NCBI GenBank assembly: GCA_947632035.1
Contig: CANRNR010000001.1
Span: 1 to 64,000, forward strand
Direction: 5' to 3'
Source of the DNA: an uncultured Clostridia bacterium
GTDB taxonomy: Bacteria; Bacillota; Clostridia; TANB77; CAG-508
DNA: 64,000 bases
The number at the start of each line of letters is the position of its first letter. Position 1 is the stretch's first letter. A model generated the notes under the pieces. It did not search any database. It was not told the origin of the DNA and worked only from the letters and a program-made list of their open reading frames with translations. Made by a program: the position numbers and the translations under genes. This document shows, piece by piece, positions 38,060 through 46,925 of the stretch.

Positions 38060-38566
38060 CTATCTATTTATATTTAATTTAGATAACACATTTTCTTCTT
38101 TTTCCCTCATTTCAGCCTTTTCATCTTCTTGCATATGATCATAGCCTCTTAAATGATAAAATCCATGTACTACCATGTATGCAAGTTCTCTTTCAAAACT
38201 ATGTCCATATTCTTCTGCTTGTCTTTCTACTTGTTCAATAGAAATTATAATGTCACCTAATATATCTTGTAAAGCTCCTTCTTCCACTATGTTTCTATCC
38301 TCTTGCATTTCGTTTCTTATTATTTTATCTAATTCATCCCTTTCATACATTGGGAATGACAGTACATCTGTTGGAGAGTCTATATTTCTATATTTTTTAT
38401 TTATTTTTTGAATATTCTTAGGATTTGTTAAAGTAACACAAATGTAAAAAGAGGTAGGATTTATTTTTTCTACCTCAAAACATTTTTGTATTACTTTTTC
38501 TATTAGTTCTTCATTTTGCTCATTTTTTGATATGTCTTCCCATATAATTTCTACTACAGAATTCAT
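38060..38566 (-). CDS. ybeY: Endoribonuclease YbeY (rRNA maturation factor)
   Basis: YbeY (168 aa) is a zinc endoribonuclease for 16S rRNA 3'-end maturation and 70S quality control. The metal motif is VHGFYHLRGYDH (H-x3-H-x5-H), preceded by the conserved SPTDVLSFPM and LGDIIIS. It is the last gene of a cluster that in Bacillus reads yqfC-yqfD-phoH-yqfF-ybeY. Here phoH and yqfF are absent and a single unknown gene takes their place. Confidence 0.95.
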   Translation of the reverse strand: MNSVVEIIWEDISKNEQNEELIEKVIQKCFEVEKINPTSFYICVTLTNPKNIQKINKKYRNIDSPTDVLSFPMYERDELDKIIRNEMQEDRNIVEEGALQDILGDIIISIEQVERQAEEYGHSFERELAYMVVHGFYHLRGYDHMQEDEKAEMREKEENVLSKLNINR

Positions 38567-38643
38567 TTTTTGCTCCTATTTTAGATTGACTTATTACTCA
38601 ATAGTATATTGTTAATAATTAAGAGATTAATTTTATAAATATA

Positions 38644-39855
38644 TTAAGCTTTTGCTTTTCTTTTTATGTACTTTTCATTTTCTTTACTGTAAGAATTTTT
38701 TAAGTTTCTCATAGCACCAAGTTCAACTAACTTTTGGCAATAGAAATTAATAATTTTGTAATATTTATTTTCGTTAGTTCTTAATTTCTTCAAATCATTT
38801 TTTAAGAATAATATTTGTTTTTCATCAACATACTTCATATAATTTTTTTCTTTTAATTTGCTTATTTTTTGGAAACTATTCCAGAATTTTTTGTATTCAT
38901 CACGCTCTGCTGGTTTATCCCAATATATTTTAGTGCCTAATAATTTTACATTATATTCTTCTATTAAATTAATAAGTAATGAATAAGCTTTATCCTGTTT
39001 ACGTGCAACTTTAGTATCAACTATTAAACTTCTTGTATCATCTAATAGTTTTTCATAGCATTGCTCTGCAACAATTAGTGGTAAACTATGTGTAAATAGT
39101 TTTCTACTTAATGCTAATAATATCATATTTTTTTCTATTGTATCATTTTGATCTAATTTTCCGACTTCAAATTTTTCGAAGTTTTTATATTCTTCTACTA
39201 TATCTTTGTATAATTTGTCATCTGGATCTTGTTTCATCTTTAATGGTAATATTTTTTCAATATAGCCTTCTATTGTATCAAATATTTTATGATATACTTC
39301 ATCTTTAGCATTTGGAGTTAAGTTGTCTGCAAGCTTGATAGAATAATGTTTTAGTAATCCTTTATATAATGATTCCATTTGACCTGCATACAAACTATTA
39401 TATTTTTGTATAAGTTGCTCTTTATTAGTATTTTCTACTGTTTCATAATCCAAATCTAACAAATACATTTGCTTTTTATATTTATATTCTAAGTATTCAG
39501 CTTCTTTTAAATGAACTATTGAATAATATTGTGATAAAGCGTTTCTTTCGAAATCATTTGCTGTTTCATTTTTTACTTTTTTATAAATAGAATCTAATAT
39601 ATATTTATCGATTGACTCTAAATAAAGAGCATATACATCTTCAAATTTTTGAACTACTGCCTCTTTTTTACCTTGTTCCTCTATTTTGTCACTTTGTATA
39701 TATGCTTCATATGCTTTTAATGCATTGTTTCTTTTAATTGAAATTAGCATTCCATTTATTCCAATTTTGGTTGGAATTAATAATTTCGTAATGGTATTTG
39801 TTATTTTTGAAAAAAATGTCTTATCCTGATATACTCTTAAACTTCTTTCTTCCAT
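38644..39855 (-). CDS. Unknown helical protein in the yqfD-ybeY interval
   Basis: This 403-aa protein is not recognised. It has no signal peptide. A weakly hydrophobic stretch occurs near residues 20-40 (ITKLLIPTKIGINGMLISI), and the rest is Lys/Glu/Tyr-rich and almost wholly helical, with coiled-coil-like heptads (YLEYKYKKQMYLLDLDYETV; LFLKNDLKKLRTNENKYYKI) and a very basic C-terminus (RKAKA). I start it at ATG 39855, preceded by AAAGGAG 7 nt away; the longer frame would overlap yqfD by 29 nt. Its place after yqfC-yqfD, within 13 bp of the yqfD stop, suggests co-expression with sporulation genes and a possible spore or ribosome-related role (inference). Confidence 0.75.
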   Translation of the reverse strand: MEERSLRVYQDKTFFSKITNTITKLLIPTKIGINGMLISIKRNNALKAYEAYIQSDKIEEQGKKEAVVQKFEDVYALYLESIDKYILDSIYKKVKNETANDFERNALSQYYSIVHLKEAEYLEYKYKKQMYLLDLDYETVENTNKEQLIQKYNSLYAGQMESLYKGLLKHYSIKLADNLTPNAKDEVYHKIFDTIEGYIEKILPLKMKQDPDDKLYKDIVEEYKNFEKFEVGKLDQNDTIEKNMILLALSRKLFTHSLPLIVAEQCYEKLLDDTRSLIVDTKVARKQDKAYSLLINLIEEYNVKLLGTKIYWDKPAERDEYKKFWNSFQKISKLKEKNYMKYVDEKQILFLKNDLKKLRTNENKYYKIINFYCQKLVELGAMRNLKNSYSKENEKYIKRKAKA

Positions 39856-39868
39856 AGGTTTCTCCTTT

Positions 39869-41053
39869 TCAAAATACAATTTTTTCTTTTGTCCCAATGT
39901 TTTCTATTACCTCATAAACAACTTCAACTTCTACGCTATCAGTTGTTTCTTCTATATAAATTTTTTCATCTTGTATAGAATTTTTATCCTCTATTTTTTC
40001 ATCTAATTTTTGTTTAGCTTCTTGCACTCCAATATTTTTTGCTTCTTCTACTGTATATATAACCTCTTGTTCTTCATACTCTTGAAGGCTTTTAGTCTTT
40101 ATTTCAATAGGTAAATAAAAATCTGAAAATAATTTTATTTTTTTATCCGTTTCTATTGTATCATACTTTTTAAATTTTGAAACCCTTTTTGTTAAAAATA
40201 TTTCAAAATTATTTATCTTTACGGAATATTTATTTTCCACGTTTCCTGTCATGGCTTTTTTTAGCTGTTTTAAAGGAACTTTCACTTTTTCAGAATACCA
40301 AACTTTTGCCTCAACTTCGCCATTTGCATGCACATATCTGTTTCCAGTATACTTTCCTTCAAGCCATCCTTGTATCAATACACTACCCTTTGTAACCATA
40401 TCTCCCTCTTTTACTACGGGTGTACCATTTTGAGCATTTATTTTTACTATCATTGCATCTTTTGTTGCAATTATATTACAATATTCATCTTCTGGTATAA
40501 TTTCAGGTTTTTTGTCAGATTCCACTACTTTTACAATTGCATTTGTTCCATTAAGCTCTATTCCTATCCATGCAATATCATCACTTTTTAGTCTGATATC
40601 TTGAATTATGCTTGCAGTTTCTAAACCAATTTTACAAGTACCAATTTTAAAATCATTTTCTTCAAGTAAATTTCTTATTTCCTGTGCATCTATATTTTCA
40701 TTTCCGCTGATTTCAATGTTCCAAATAAAATTTGAAAGTGTAATTATTCCAATTACTATAATCAAAAATAAAGCAAAGAATAACTTTCTTTTTTTGTATT
40801 TGTGCAAAAAGAATGGTAATCCCTTTTTCTTTTCGATTTTAACCCTACATTTAGTTTTCTTTGCAATTTCTCTTATTCTTTTAAAATCTCTAATGCTAAT
40901 ATTTACCTTCATAATTGTAGTTTTTGTTCTATGTAAATTCCACAAAAATATTTTTTTCTGCTGGCAAAGATTTATAAATCTTTCTATAAAATACCCTTCT
41001 ACTTCAATACTTACGTACCCAAATATAATATTTAGCAATATTTTAAAATACAT
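39869..41053 (-). CDS. yqfD: Sporulation protein YqfD
   Basis: The 394-aa membrane protein has an N-terminal cytoplasmic part (VSIEVEGYFIERFINLCQQKKIFLWNLHR), one transmembrane helix near 90-110 (LFFALFLIIVIGIITLSNFIW) and a large external part beginning with WNIEISGNENIDAQEIRNLLEE, a POTRA-like motif as in YqfD/SpoIV-class proteins. In Bacillus it is a forespore/mother-cell membrane sporulation protein of the YqfC-YqfD pair. Downstream of yqfC by 120 bp, it shares its operon. The SD is AAGGGAGAG. Confidence 0.93.
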   Translation of the reverse strand: MYFKILLNIIFGYVSIEVEGYFIERFINLCQQKKIFLWNLHRTKTTIMKVNISIRDFKRIREIAKKTKCRVKIEKKKGLPFFLHKYKKRKLFFALFLIIVIGIITLSNFIWNIEISGNENIDAQEIRNLLEENDFKIGTCKIGLETASIIQDIRLKSDDIAWIGIELNGTNAIVKVVESDKKPEIIPEDEYCNIIATKDAMIVKINAQNGTPVVKEGDMVTKGSVLIQGWLEGKYTGNRYVHANGEVEAKVWYSEKVKVPLKQLKKAMTGNVENKYSVKINNFEIFLTKRVSKFKKYDTIETDKKIKLFSDFYLPIEIKTKSLQEYEEQEVIYTVEEAKNIGVQEAKQKLDEKIEDKNSIQDEKIYIEETTDSVEVEVVYEVIENIGTKEKIVF

Positions 41054-41173
41054 TACTCTTTCTCTCCCTTGTATTTTTTTATAAAAGTAATTTTTATTTA
41101 AATCTCTTCTATCTTGAAAATTTACCTTTTTCTAACTTTTCTATTCCTAATGTATATTTCAGTCAAAAACGTG

Positions 41174-41476
41174 CTATGCTTCATCGCTAATTGCTTCAAT
41201 ATCTATGCTTTCTATTTTTCCTGTTATAAGAAGGTCGTCTGTTGTCATCTCTTGTAAATTCAAATTAAAACCATTGATATTAACTATTCCAATATATGTA
41301 CTTATTCTAATAAAAAAATCTTGATACTCCAGTATTGCTTTATAATTTTCAATCATCAGTTTTTCAAATCCAAGCATTGTAAATTTGGGCATATTAGTAG
41401 ATATTTCTTGTGGTATTTCCAAGAACTTTTCCACTTTACTAAAAGTATTGTTTTTTCTGTTTCTTTTTTGTCTCAT
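41174..41476 (-). CDS. yqfC: Sporulation protein YqfC (YabP/YqfC family)
   Basis: The 100-aa protein has the compact beta-rich YabP/YqfC domain: LEIPQEISTNMPKFTMLGFEKLMIENYKAILEY, then IRISTYIGIVNINGFNLNLQEMTTDDLLITGKI. The basic N-terminus (RQKRNRKNN) is normal. It heads the cluster with yqfD. SD is GAAAGGAAG. Confidence 0.93.
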   Translation of the reverse strand: MRQKRNRKNNTFSKVEKFLEIPQEISTNMPKFTMLGFEKLMIENYKAILEYQDFFIRISTYIGIVNINGFNLNLQEMTTDDLLITGKIESIDIEAISDEA

Positions 41477-41603
41477 TAATCTTCCTTTCTATTAACCTTT
41501 TGTTTTTAAGCTTTTGTTATATCATTTAATTTCTAATTAATTGTATTTAAAATTTATTTTTATACTTATATAAAAATTTATCTATTACTCTTCACCTTCT
41601 CAT

Positions 41604-42440
41604 TTATCTTTTAAACTTATTTAAGCTTCTAAATTCATATCCCATATTTTTTATTTCTTTGATGCACTCATCTAAAATATTGGCATTGTCTTTTGAATTT
41701 CCATGAAGTAAAATTACTGCTCCATTATGAACATTATCTAATATTTTGCTTTTACCATATTCTTCTCTGCCTTGCTTATTTTCATCCCAATCATCATAAG
41801 CTAAAGACCACATAACTGTTGTATAACCCAAACTATTTGTATATGCTAAAGTTCTTTCACTATATTCACCCTTTGGAGGTCTTATATATTTCATCTCATA
41901 ACCAAATTTCTCATATATTGCTGTATGTAAATTCATAACTTCTGTTTTTATTGTTTCATTATTTATATCTGGCATTGATTTATGATTAACAGTATGGTTT
42001 CCTACAATATGCCCATCATCTATCATTTTCTTAACTAAGTCAGGCTGAGTATTTAAATAATGTGCTGTAATAAAAAATGTAGCTTCTACTTCATTTGCCT
42101 TTAAAACAGACAATATTTTATCTGTATAACCCGCTTCATATCCTTCATCAAAAGTCAAATATACATATTTTTCATCCTTATTTCCCATTGCTATTCCATT
42201 ATACTTTTCCATTAGTCTAAGATTTTGGCTACCTAATTCTGGTTGTTCGTGATTTTTAGCTCTTTTTATTCCCCAGCCAATTTTAGTATTGCTCAAGCTT
42301 GTATTTGAACTTACTTGTTTTGATTCTCCTTTAGTATCTAGTCCATTATTAATTTTTTCCCTGTTAGCTTGTATGATTGAAAATGTAAAAACTAATATAA
42401 ATGTAGCTATCCATATTGCATTTATTATTTTTTTACTCAT
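41604..42440 (-). CDS. pdaA: Polysaccharide deacetylase, PdaA-like (spore cortex type)
   Basis: A carbohydrate-esterase-4 domain follows one N-terminal membrane/signal helix (INAIWIATFILVFTFSIIQA). The metal motif is LTFDEGYEAGYTDKIL (the DEG variant, as PdaA has D-N/E-G in place of DDG), HTVNH, RPPKGEYSE and the C-terminal VILLHGNSKDN. PdaA-type enzymes act in muramic-delta-lactam synthesis in the spore cortex. I start it at ATG 42440 (SD GAGGG); the longer frame adds an unlikely N-terminus. It lies next to the yqfC-yqfD cluster, consistent with sporulation. Confidence 0.87.
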   Translation of the reverse strand: MSKKIINAIWIATFILVFTFSIIQANREKINNGLDTKGESKQVSSNTSLSNTKIGWGIKRAKNHEQPELGSQNLRLMEKYNGIAMGNKDEKYVYLTFDEGYEAGYTDKILSVLKANEVEATFFITAHYLNTQPDLVKKMIDDGHIVGNHTVNHKSMPDINNETIKTEVMNLHTAIYEKFGYEMKYIRPPKGEYSERTLAYTNSLGYTTVMWSLAYDDWDENKQGREEYGKSKILDNVHNGAVILLHGNSKDNANILDECIKEIKNMGYEFRSLNKFKR

Positions 42441-42555
42441 AATATCCCTCACTTTATAAATAACAAAAATGCTATAAAACATTCCATTTACTTTTTGTAT
42501 TTAAATTTTATGTATTTAAGTATAAAAAAATAACTATTTATTTTTATAAAATAGC

Positions 42556-42651
42556 TTGACATTACTTTCAATTTGAATTATATTTATAATACTAACTGGA
42601 AAAAATTGGGTAATTTTGTCGGATTTTAATCTGCTGTAAAGGCAGTTTTTT
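42556..42651 (+). promoter_or_regulatory. Promoter and attenuator-like hairpin of the LytTR two-component operon
   Basis: TTGACA (42556-42561), 17-nt spacer, TATATT (42579-42584). The leader then contains CTGCT-GTAAA-GGCAG followed by six T (42631-42651), a short intrinsic-terminator shape about 60 nt before the start codon. It may be an attenuator or just a weak hairpin. Confidence 0.6.
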
Positions 42652-42709
42652 CATCTCATTTTAAAATTATTCATGTATAATTTTTTCATATTTTTACGGA
42701 GGATAAATT

Positions 42710-43456
42710 ATGTTAAATTTTGCATTATGTGATGATAATAATAATGTACTTATTAAATTAGAGAAAATGTTAGAATCAATTTTTATAAATAAAAGTTATA
42801 ATGGTCAAATTGTTTTAAGTACAACTAAACCAGATGAACTTATAAATTATATAAGAGACAATAATGTAAACGTTATTTTCTTAGATATCGATTTAAAATC
42901 TAAAGTTTCAGGTCTTGATTTAGCTAATATAATCCGTAAAAAAGATAAAAATATTTATATCATATTTACTACTGGTCATTTAGAATATGGACTTATAGCC
43001 TATAAATATAAAACTTTTGATTATCTCCCCAAACCTATCACATTAGAAAGATTAGAAGATACTTTAGTTAGATTGTTTGAAGATATTTCTGGTATGCAAT
43101 CTAACTTTATTCGTTTAGATAACGATAAAACTATCATTAAACAAAATAGTATTCAATATATAAAAAAAGATGGCATGAAAGTTATTTTTCATACTGATAC
43201 AAGAGAATATGAAACTTATAGCTCATTTAAAAAAATCTTACCACAATTAACAAATAGTTTTATTCAATGTCATAAATCATACATTGTAAATTTAGATAAA
43301 ATAACAGATATTAATATAACAAACGGAACTATACTTTTGAATAATAGTATTGATGACAAATGTTATATTGGTCCTAAATATAAAAATCATTTTTTGGAGG
43401 TATTTAATAATGGAAATTTCTCAAGTAAATACAACAGCTCTTACAATATCAAATAA
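42710..43456 (+). CDS. LytTR-family response regulator (AgrA/LytR-like)
   Basis: The 248-aa regulator has a receiver domain (FALCDDNNNVLIKLEKML, phospho-acceptor Asp59 in IFLDIDLKSKVSG, YLPKPITLERL) and a C-terminal LytTR DNA-binding domain (about 135-235, SFIQCHKSYIVNLDKI). The SD is CGGAGG. It overlaps the following kinase by 47 nt, so the two are translationally coupled. LytTR regulators commonly control virulence, bacteriocin or quorum genes; no target or peptide gene is adjacent. Confidence 0.92.
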   Translation: MLNFALCDDNNNVLIKLEKMLESIFINKSYNGQIVLSTTKPDELINYIRDNNVNVIFLDIDLKSKVSGLDLANIIRKKDKNIYIIFTTGHLEYGLIAYKYKTFDYLPKPITLERLEDTLVRLFEDISGMQSNFIRLDNDKTIIKQNSIQYIKKDGMKVIFHTDTREYETYSSFKKILPQLTNSFIQCHKSYIVNLDKITDINITNGTILLNNSIDDKCYIGPKYKNHFLEVFNNGNFSSKYNSSYNIK

Positions 43457-44330
43457 ACATTTCTTTGAACATATGGACAAGAAATATAAAATAATATTTA
43501 TTATAAGTGGCATTTTAGGTATTGTTGCTATTATATCTCAAATTTATCTTATTTCATTTTATCATGGCGAATTTCCAATACTTATTTCCATTGTTACAAT
43601 TATAAGTTTGCTTATCTATTCTTGCATTAATATATATGCTATAAATAGTATTTCAAAGCTTAAAGATACCTCTATCGCATTAAAAGAAGCTAATCTTCAT
43701 AATCAATCCCTTACTATATTACATGATAGTGTTAGAGGTTTTAAGCACGATTTTCCTAATATAATGCAAGGAATTGGTGGATATATTTCAACTAATAATA
43801 TGGAAGGTCTTAAGATTTATTATTCTCAGTTATTAAAAGATTGGAATCGCATCAATAACCTAACAGCTCTAAATCCTAAACTATTTAATAATTCTGCAAT
43901 TTACAATATAATAGCAACTAAATATTATAAAGCTGATAACCTACAAACTGAATTAAATTTAAATATTTTTATTGACTTGGGTGAATTAGAAAAGTATGTT
44001 AATATATTTGAATTTACTAGAATTCTTGGTATTTTAATGGATAATGCTATTGAAGCTGCTTCTGAATGTTTAGAAAAAGTTGTCAATGTTTATTTTCGTA
44101 AAGAAGAAAAACGCCATAGATTTGTTATGATTGTTGAAAATACTTATGCAAATAAAAATATTGATATAGAAAAAATCTTTCAAAAAGATTTTTCTACTAA
44201 ATCTAAAAAAACTAATAGTGGACTTGGTTTATGGGAAGTTAGACAAATTTTAAGGAAAAATAATAATATTAATTTATATACCAGTAAAAATGGTAATTAT
44301 TTTTCACAACAAATTGAAATTTATTATTGA
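43410..44330 (+). CDS. GHKL-type sensor histidine kinase with two membrane helices (AgrC-like C-terminus)
   Basis: A 306-aa kinase with only two transmembrane helices (about 28-49 and 55-77), then a cytoplasmic HPK10-type dimerisation box (LHDSVRGFKHDFPNIMQGIGGYI, His113) and a GHKL ATPase (LGILMDNAIEAASECLEK, KTNSGLGLWEVRQIL). AgrC and related peptide sensors normally have six or more helices; here the sensor part is almost absent. I choose ATG 43410 because GGAGG lies 9 nt upstream; the frame could extend to 43350 inside the regulator. No agrB or agrD-like gene was found beside it. Confidence 0.87.
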   Translation: MEISQVNTTALTISNKHFFEHMDKKYKIIFIISGILGIVAIISQIYLISFYHGEFPILISIVTIISLLIYSCINIYAINSISKLKDTSIALKEANLHNQSLTILHDSVRGFKHDFPNIMQGIGGYISTNNMEGLKIYYSQLLKDWNRINNLTALNPKLFNNSAIYNIIATKYYKADNLQTELNLNIFIDLGELEKYVNIFEFTRILGILMDNAIEAASECLEKVVNVYFRKEEKRHRFVMIVENTYANKNIDIEKIFQKDFSTKSKKTNSGLGLWEVRQILRKNNNINLYTSKNGNYFSQQIEIYY

Positions 44331-44411
44331 TTTTATATATTTTTTGCTACTAAGTCTTATGTGCAAAATTTTTTCTATGAAAAAGTAGAGAAGTCTAAAA
44401 TGTTAATAAAA

Positions 44412-44452
44412 AAAGAACAATATAGTTTTAAAATTTATATTGCTCTTTTTTA
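44412..44452 (+). terminator. Terminator of the LytTR two-component operon
   Basis: Hairpin AAGAACAATATA / TATATTGCTCTT (one mismatch) followed by six T. It lies 80 bp after the kinase stop, between convergent genes. Confidence 0.75.
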
Positions 44453-44494
44453 TATATTGTATTTTTGTAATTTTTAAATGCTTATTAAATTGTA

Positions 44495-45196
44495 CTATAT
44501 ATTCTGAATGTCCTCTAGTATTTTCCAGCTTCCTATTTTTTCTGGAATAGATTTAAAAGTCATTTGTTCATTTGATATTGGATGATTTAGTTTTAGCTCA
44601 TATGCCCAAAGTGCTATCTGCTTTCCATGACCTCTACCTCCATACTTTTGGTCACCATAAATGCTATGATTTCTACTTGAAAGTTGTACTCTTATTTGAT
44701 GATGCCTTCCAGTATGTAGGTTTATTTTCAAAACAGACAAATCAATTTCTGGGTCATACTTTAAAACTTCATAATCTAAAATAGCAAGCTTACTATTTTT
44801 TGTACCCTCTTTTACTACTTTGCTCATATTATTTTTTTCATTTTTTAATAAGTAATCTTCAAGTGTATCTTCGCTTTTTTCCATCTTTCCATTTACAACT
44901 GCTAAATAAGTTTTTTCAAAATCTTTCTCTCTTACTTGATTACTAAGCCTTGTAGCTGATTTAGAAGTTTTAGCAAAAACCATTACTCCACCTACTGGTC
45001 TATCTAGTCTATGAACTAAGCCTAAATAAACATTTCCCGGCTTATTATATTTTTCTTTTAAATACTGTTTAATTATGCTTAGCATATCAATATCACCTGT
45101 TTTATCGCCTTGTGAAGGTATGTTTACAGGCTTTTCAACTACTATAATATGATTATCTTCATAAATTACTTTTAAATTGTTCATTATATATTGCAA
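44495..45196 (-). CDS. RluA-family pseudouridine synthase
   Basis: The 233-aa enzyme isomerises uridine in rRNA or tRNA. The catalytic aspartate is in GLVHRLDRPVGGVMVFAKTS (about residue 65), and RHHQIRVQLS and GDQKYGG are family motifs. There is no S4 domain, so it is the short RluA form; the exact target base cannot be told. The start may be TTG 45196, 6 nt after GAGG, or the ATG at 45184, which is 15 nt from it. Confidence 0.92.
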   Translation of the reverse strand: MQYIMNNLKVIYEDNHIIVVEKPVNIPSQGDKTGDIDMLSIIKQYLKEKYNKPGNVYLGLVHRLDRPVGGVMVFAKTSKSATRLSNQVREKDFEKTYLAVVNGKMEKSEDTLEDYLLKNEKNNMSKVVKEGTKNSKLAILDYEVLKYDPEIDLSVLKINLHTGRHHQIRVQLSSRNHSIYGDQKYGGRGHGKQIALWAYELKLNHPISNEQMTFKSIPEKIGSWKILEDIQNI

Positions 45197-45286
45197 TATC
45201 TCCCTCGTTTTTTGGTTTCATTACTAATTATCGTATCATTTTGTAATTATGCTTGTACATATTTTTAAGGTTCTTTTTATTAATAA

Positions 45287-46156
45287 TTATGTTAGGCTCT
45301 CCCAACGCCCATAAATTCCACATGGTAAAACCAATTTTGAATTAGTCATTGGAAGACCTATCTCTCCACTAACCACTTTGCCTTTATAGTTCTTACCAAT
45401 TGTTAATTTCAAAATATTTTCTAGAACTTTACTAGAAATTCCTGTTGTGTACGAATTTATTAAAAAGAATAATGGATTTTTTGATAATACCTTTGAACAA
45501 AGTTCAACTAATTCAGGTAAATTATCTTCAAACTTCCATACCTCGCCATTTGTTCCTCTTCCATAAGATGGAGGATCCATTATAATCGCATCATAAGTAT
45601 TACCTCTACGTATTTCTCTATTTACAAACTTAAACACATCATCTACTATAAATCTAATTGGATTTTTTTCTAGCCCTGATGCTTGTACATTTTCTTTTGC
45701 CCATGTAACCATACCTTTTGAACTATCCACATGGCAAACCTCTGCACCTGCATAACTACAAGCAACTGTTGCACCACCAGTATATGCAAATAAATTTAAA
45801 ACCTTAATAGGTCTTTTTGCATTTTTTATTTTAGAAATCATCCAATCCCAGTTAACAGCTTGCTCTGGGAAAAGACCAGTATGTTTAAATCCCATAGGTT
45901 TTACATTAAAGGTTAAATCTTTATATTGCACTTTCCAACTTTGTGGCAAACTCTTTTTGTACTCCCAGCTTCCGCCACCTTCTTTACTTCTATGGTATGT
46001 ACCATTTATATTTCTCCATTTTTCTGGAAAGCTTTTCTCTTTCCAAATTATTTGTGGGTCTGGTCTAACTAGAATAACATTTTTCCATCTTTCTAATTTT
46101 TCTCCATTTGCCATATCTAATATTTCATAATCTTTCCAATCTTTTGCTATATCCAT
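45287..46156 (-). CDS. SAM-dependent rRNA methyltransferase (RlmI/COG1092-like, short form)
   Basis: The 289-aa protein lacks the N-terminal PUA domain of RlmI but has its other parts: a beta-rich EEHD-like segment (LTFNVKPMGFKHTGLFPEQAVNWDWM), SAM motif I in VLNLFAYTGGATVACSYAGA, then VDSSKGMVTWAKEN and the catalytic-region motif IMDPPSYGRG. It likely methylates cytosine or guanine in 23S rRNA, but the specific base is not predictable. The SD is weak. Confidence 0.87.
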   Translation of the reverse strand: MDIAKDWKDYEILDMANGEKLERWKNVILVRPDPQIIWKEKSFPEKWRNINGTYHRSKEGGGSWEYKKSLPQSWKVQYKDLTFNVKPMGFKHTGLFPEQAVNWDWMISKIKNAKRPIKVLNLFAYTGGATVACSYAGAEVCHVDSSKGMVTWAKENVQASGLEKNPIRFIVDDVFKFVNREIRRGNTYDAIIMDPPSYGRGTNGEVWKFEDNLPELVELCSKVLSKNPLFFLINSYTTGISSKVLENILKLTIGKNYKGKVVSGEIGLPMTNSKLVLPCGIYGRWESLT

Positions 46157-46266
46157 TTTTATTTTCTGTTAGATATATTTTCTAACAGCCTTTACCATAT
46201 ATATTTAGGTTTTCATGGTTCCTATAACCTTTATTATTGTAGCATAATATTACAATTTTAAACATA

Positions 46267-46898
46267 CTAATCTTTATTGTCATTTAATATTTCTTCTTTC
46301 GTTAGTCCTGTTGCTTTTATAATAATATCTATATCAACATTTTGCTCTAATAGTTTTTTAGCTGTTTCTAATTTTGCCTTTTTTTCGCCGTTCTTCTAAT
46401 CCGTTCTTTCTTTGCATGCTCTTTTAGGCTCATTTCATCCATTTTTCTTAGCATTCTTTGGTCATATAGCCATCTTTCTTCATAGCTCATACTCATTCTT
46501 TCTAGTACTTCTGATGCTTCTTTTACTTTTTCATTTTCTTTCTTTGCCATTTCTACTTTTCCCCCTTCTTCTCCACATATAAGCCATAACCACTGTTCTA
46601 GTTTAGTTTTTACCCCTGGATTTTTCTTTATAAATTTTGGTAACTCTATGTAATGCACCTCTAAATCTTCTGTTACATATTCATCTTCTTTATCATATTC
46701 CATATCTACATATTTTTCTTTCTCATCTTTTTCAAATTTTATTCTTGCTATTGAATGGTATGCATTTCTTTTGAAAAAGTTAAAGTTTAATATGTTTATT
46801 GATATCGTTTTTAATGGCTTTTCGTACGCATCTCCTACTTTTAGTTGGTCTGAATACAGTTTTGTTAAATAGCCTATTGACCTTTTGTCTATATTATT
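46267..46898 (-). pseudogene. Rpn-family PD-(D/E)xK nuclease/transposase remnant with two +1 frameshifts
   Basis: Reading from 46898, the frame gives NNIDKRSIGYLTKLYSDQL...SINILNFNFF and VHYIELPKFIKKN, typical of the middle and C-terminal part of Rpn (recombination-promoting nuclease) proteins. The N-terminal catalytic region is missing; a stop and a promoter-like sequence stand where it should begin. At 46403-46401 and 46390-46388 the frame meets CGG codons. Skipping one C at each gives EGLEEGEKKAKLETAKKLLE and then IIIKATGLTKEEIL to the stop at 46267, exactly the family tail. Without the skips the frame ends at 46368. It is most probably a decayed copy of a multicopy family. Confidence 0.85.
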
Positions 46899-46925
46899 TT
46901 ACCATAGAAATATTTACTTTATCAA
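46896..46925 (-). promoter_or_regulatory. Promoter-like sequence at the truncated Rpn gene
   Basis: Minus strand: TTGATA (46925-46920), 18-nt spacer, TAAAAT (46901-46896). It abuts the surviving coding remnant directly, suggesting that a deletion removed the original gene start. Confidence 0.45.
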
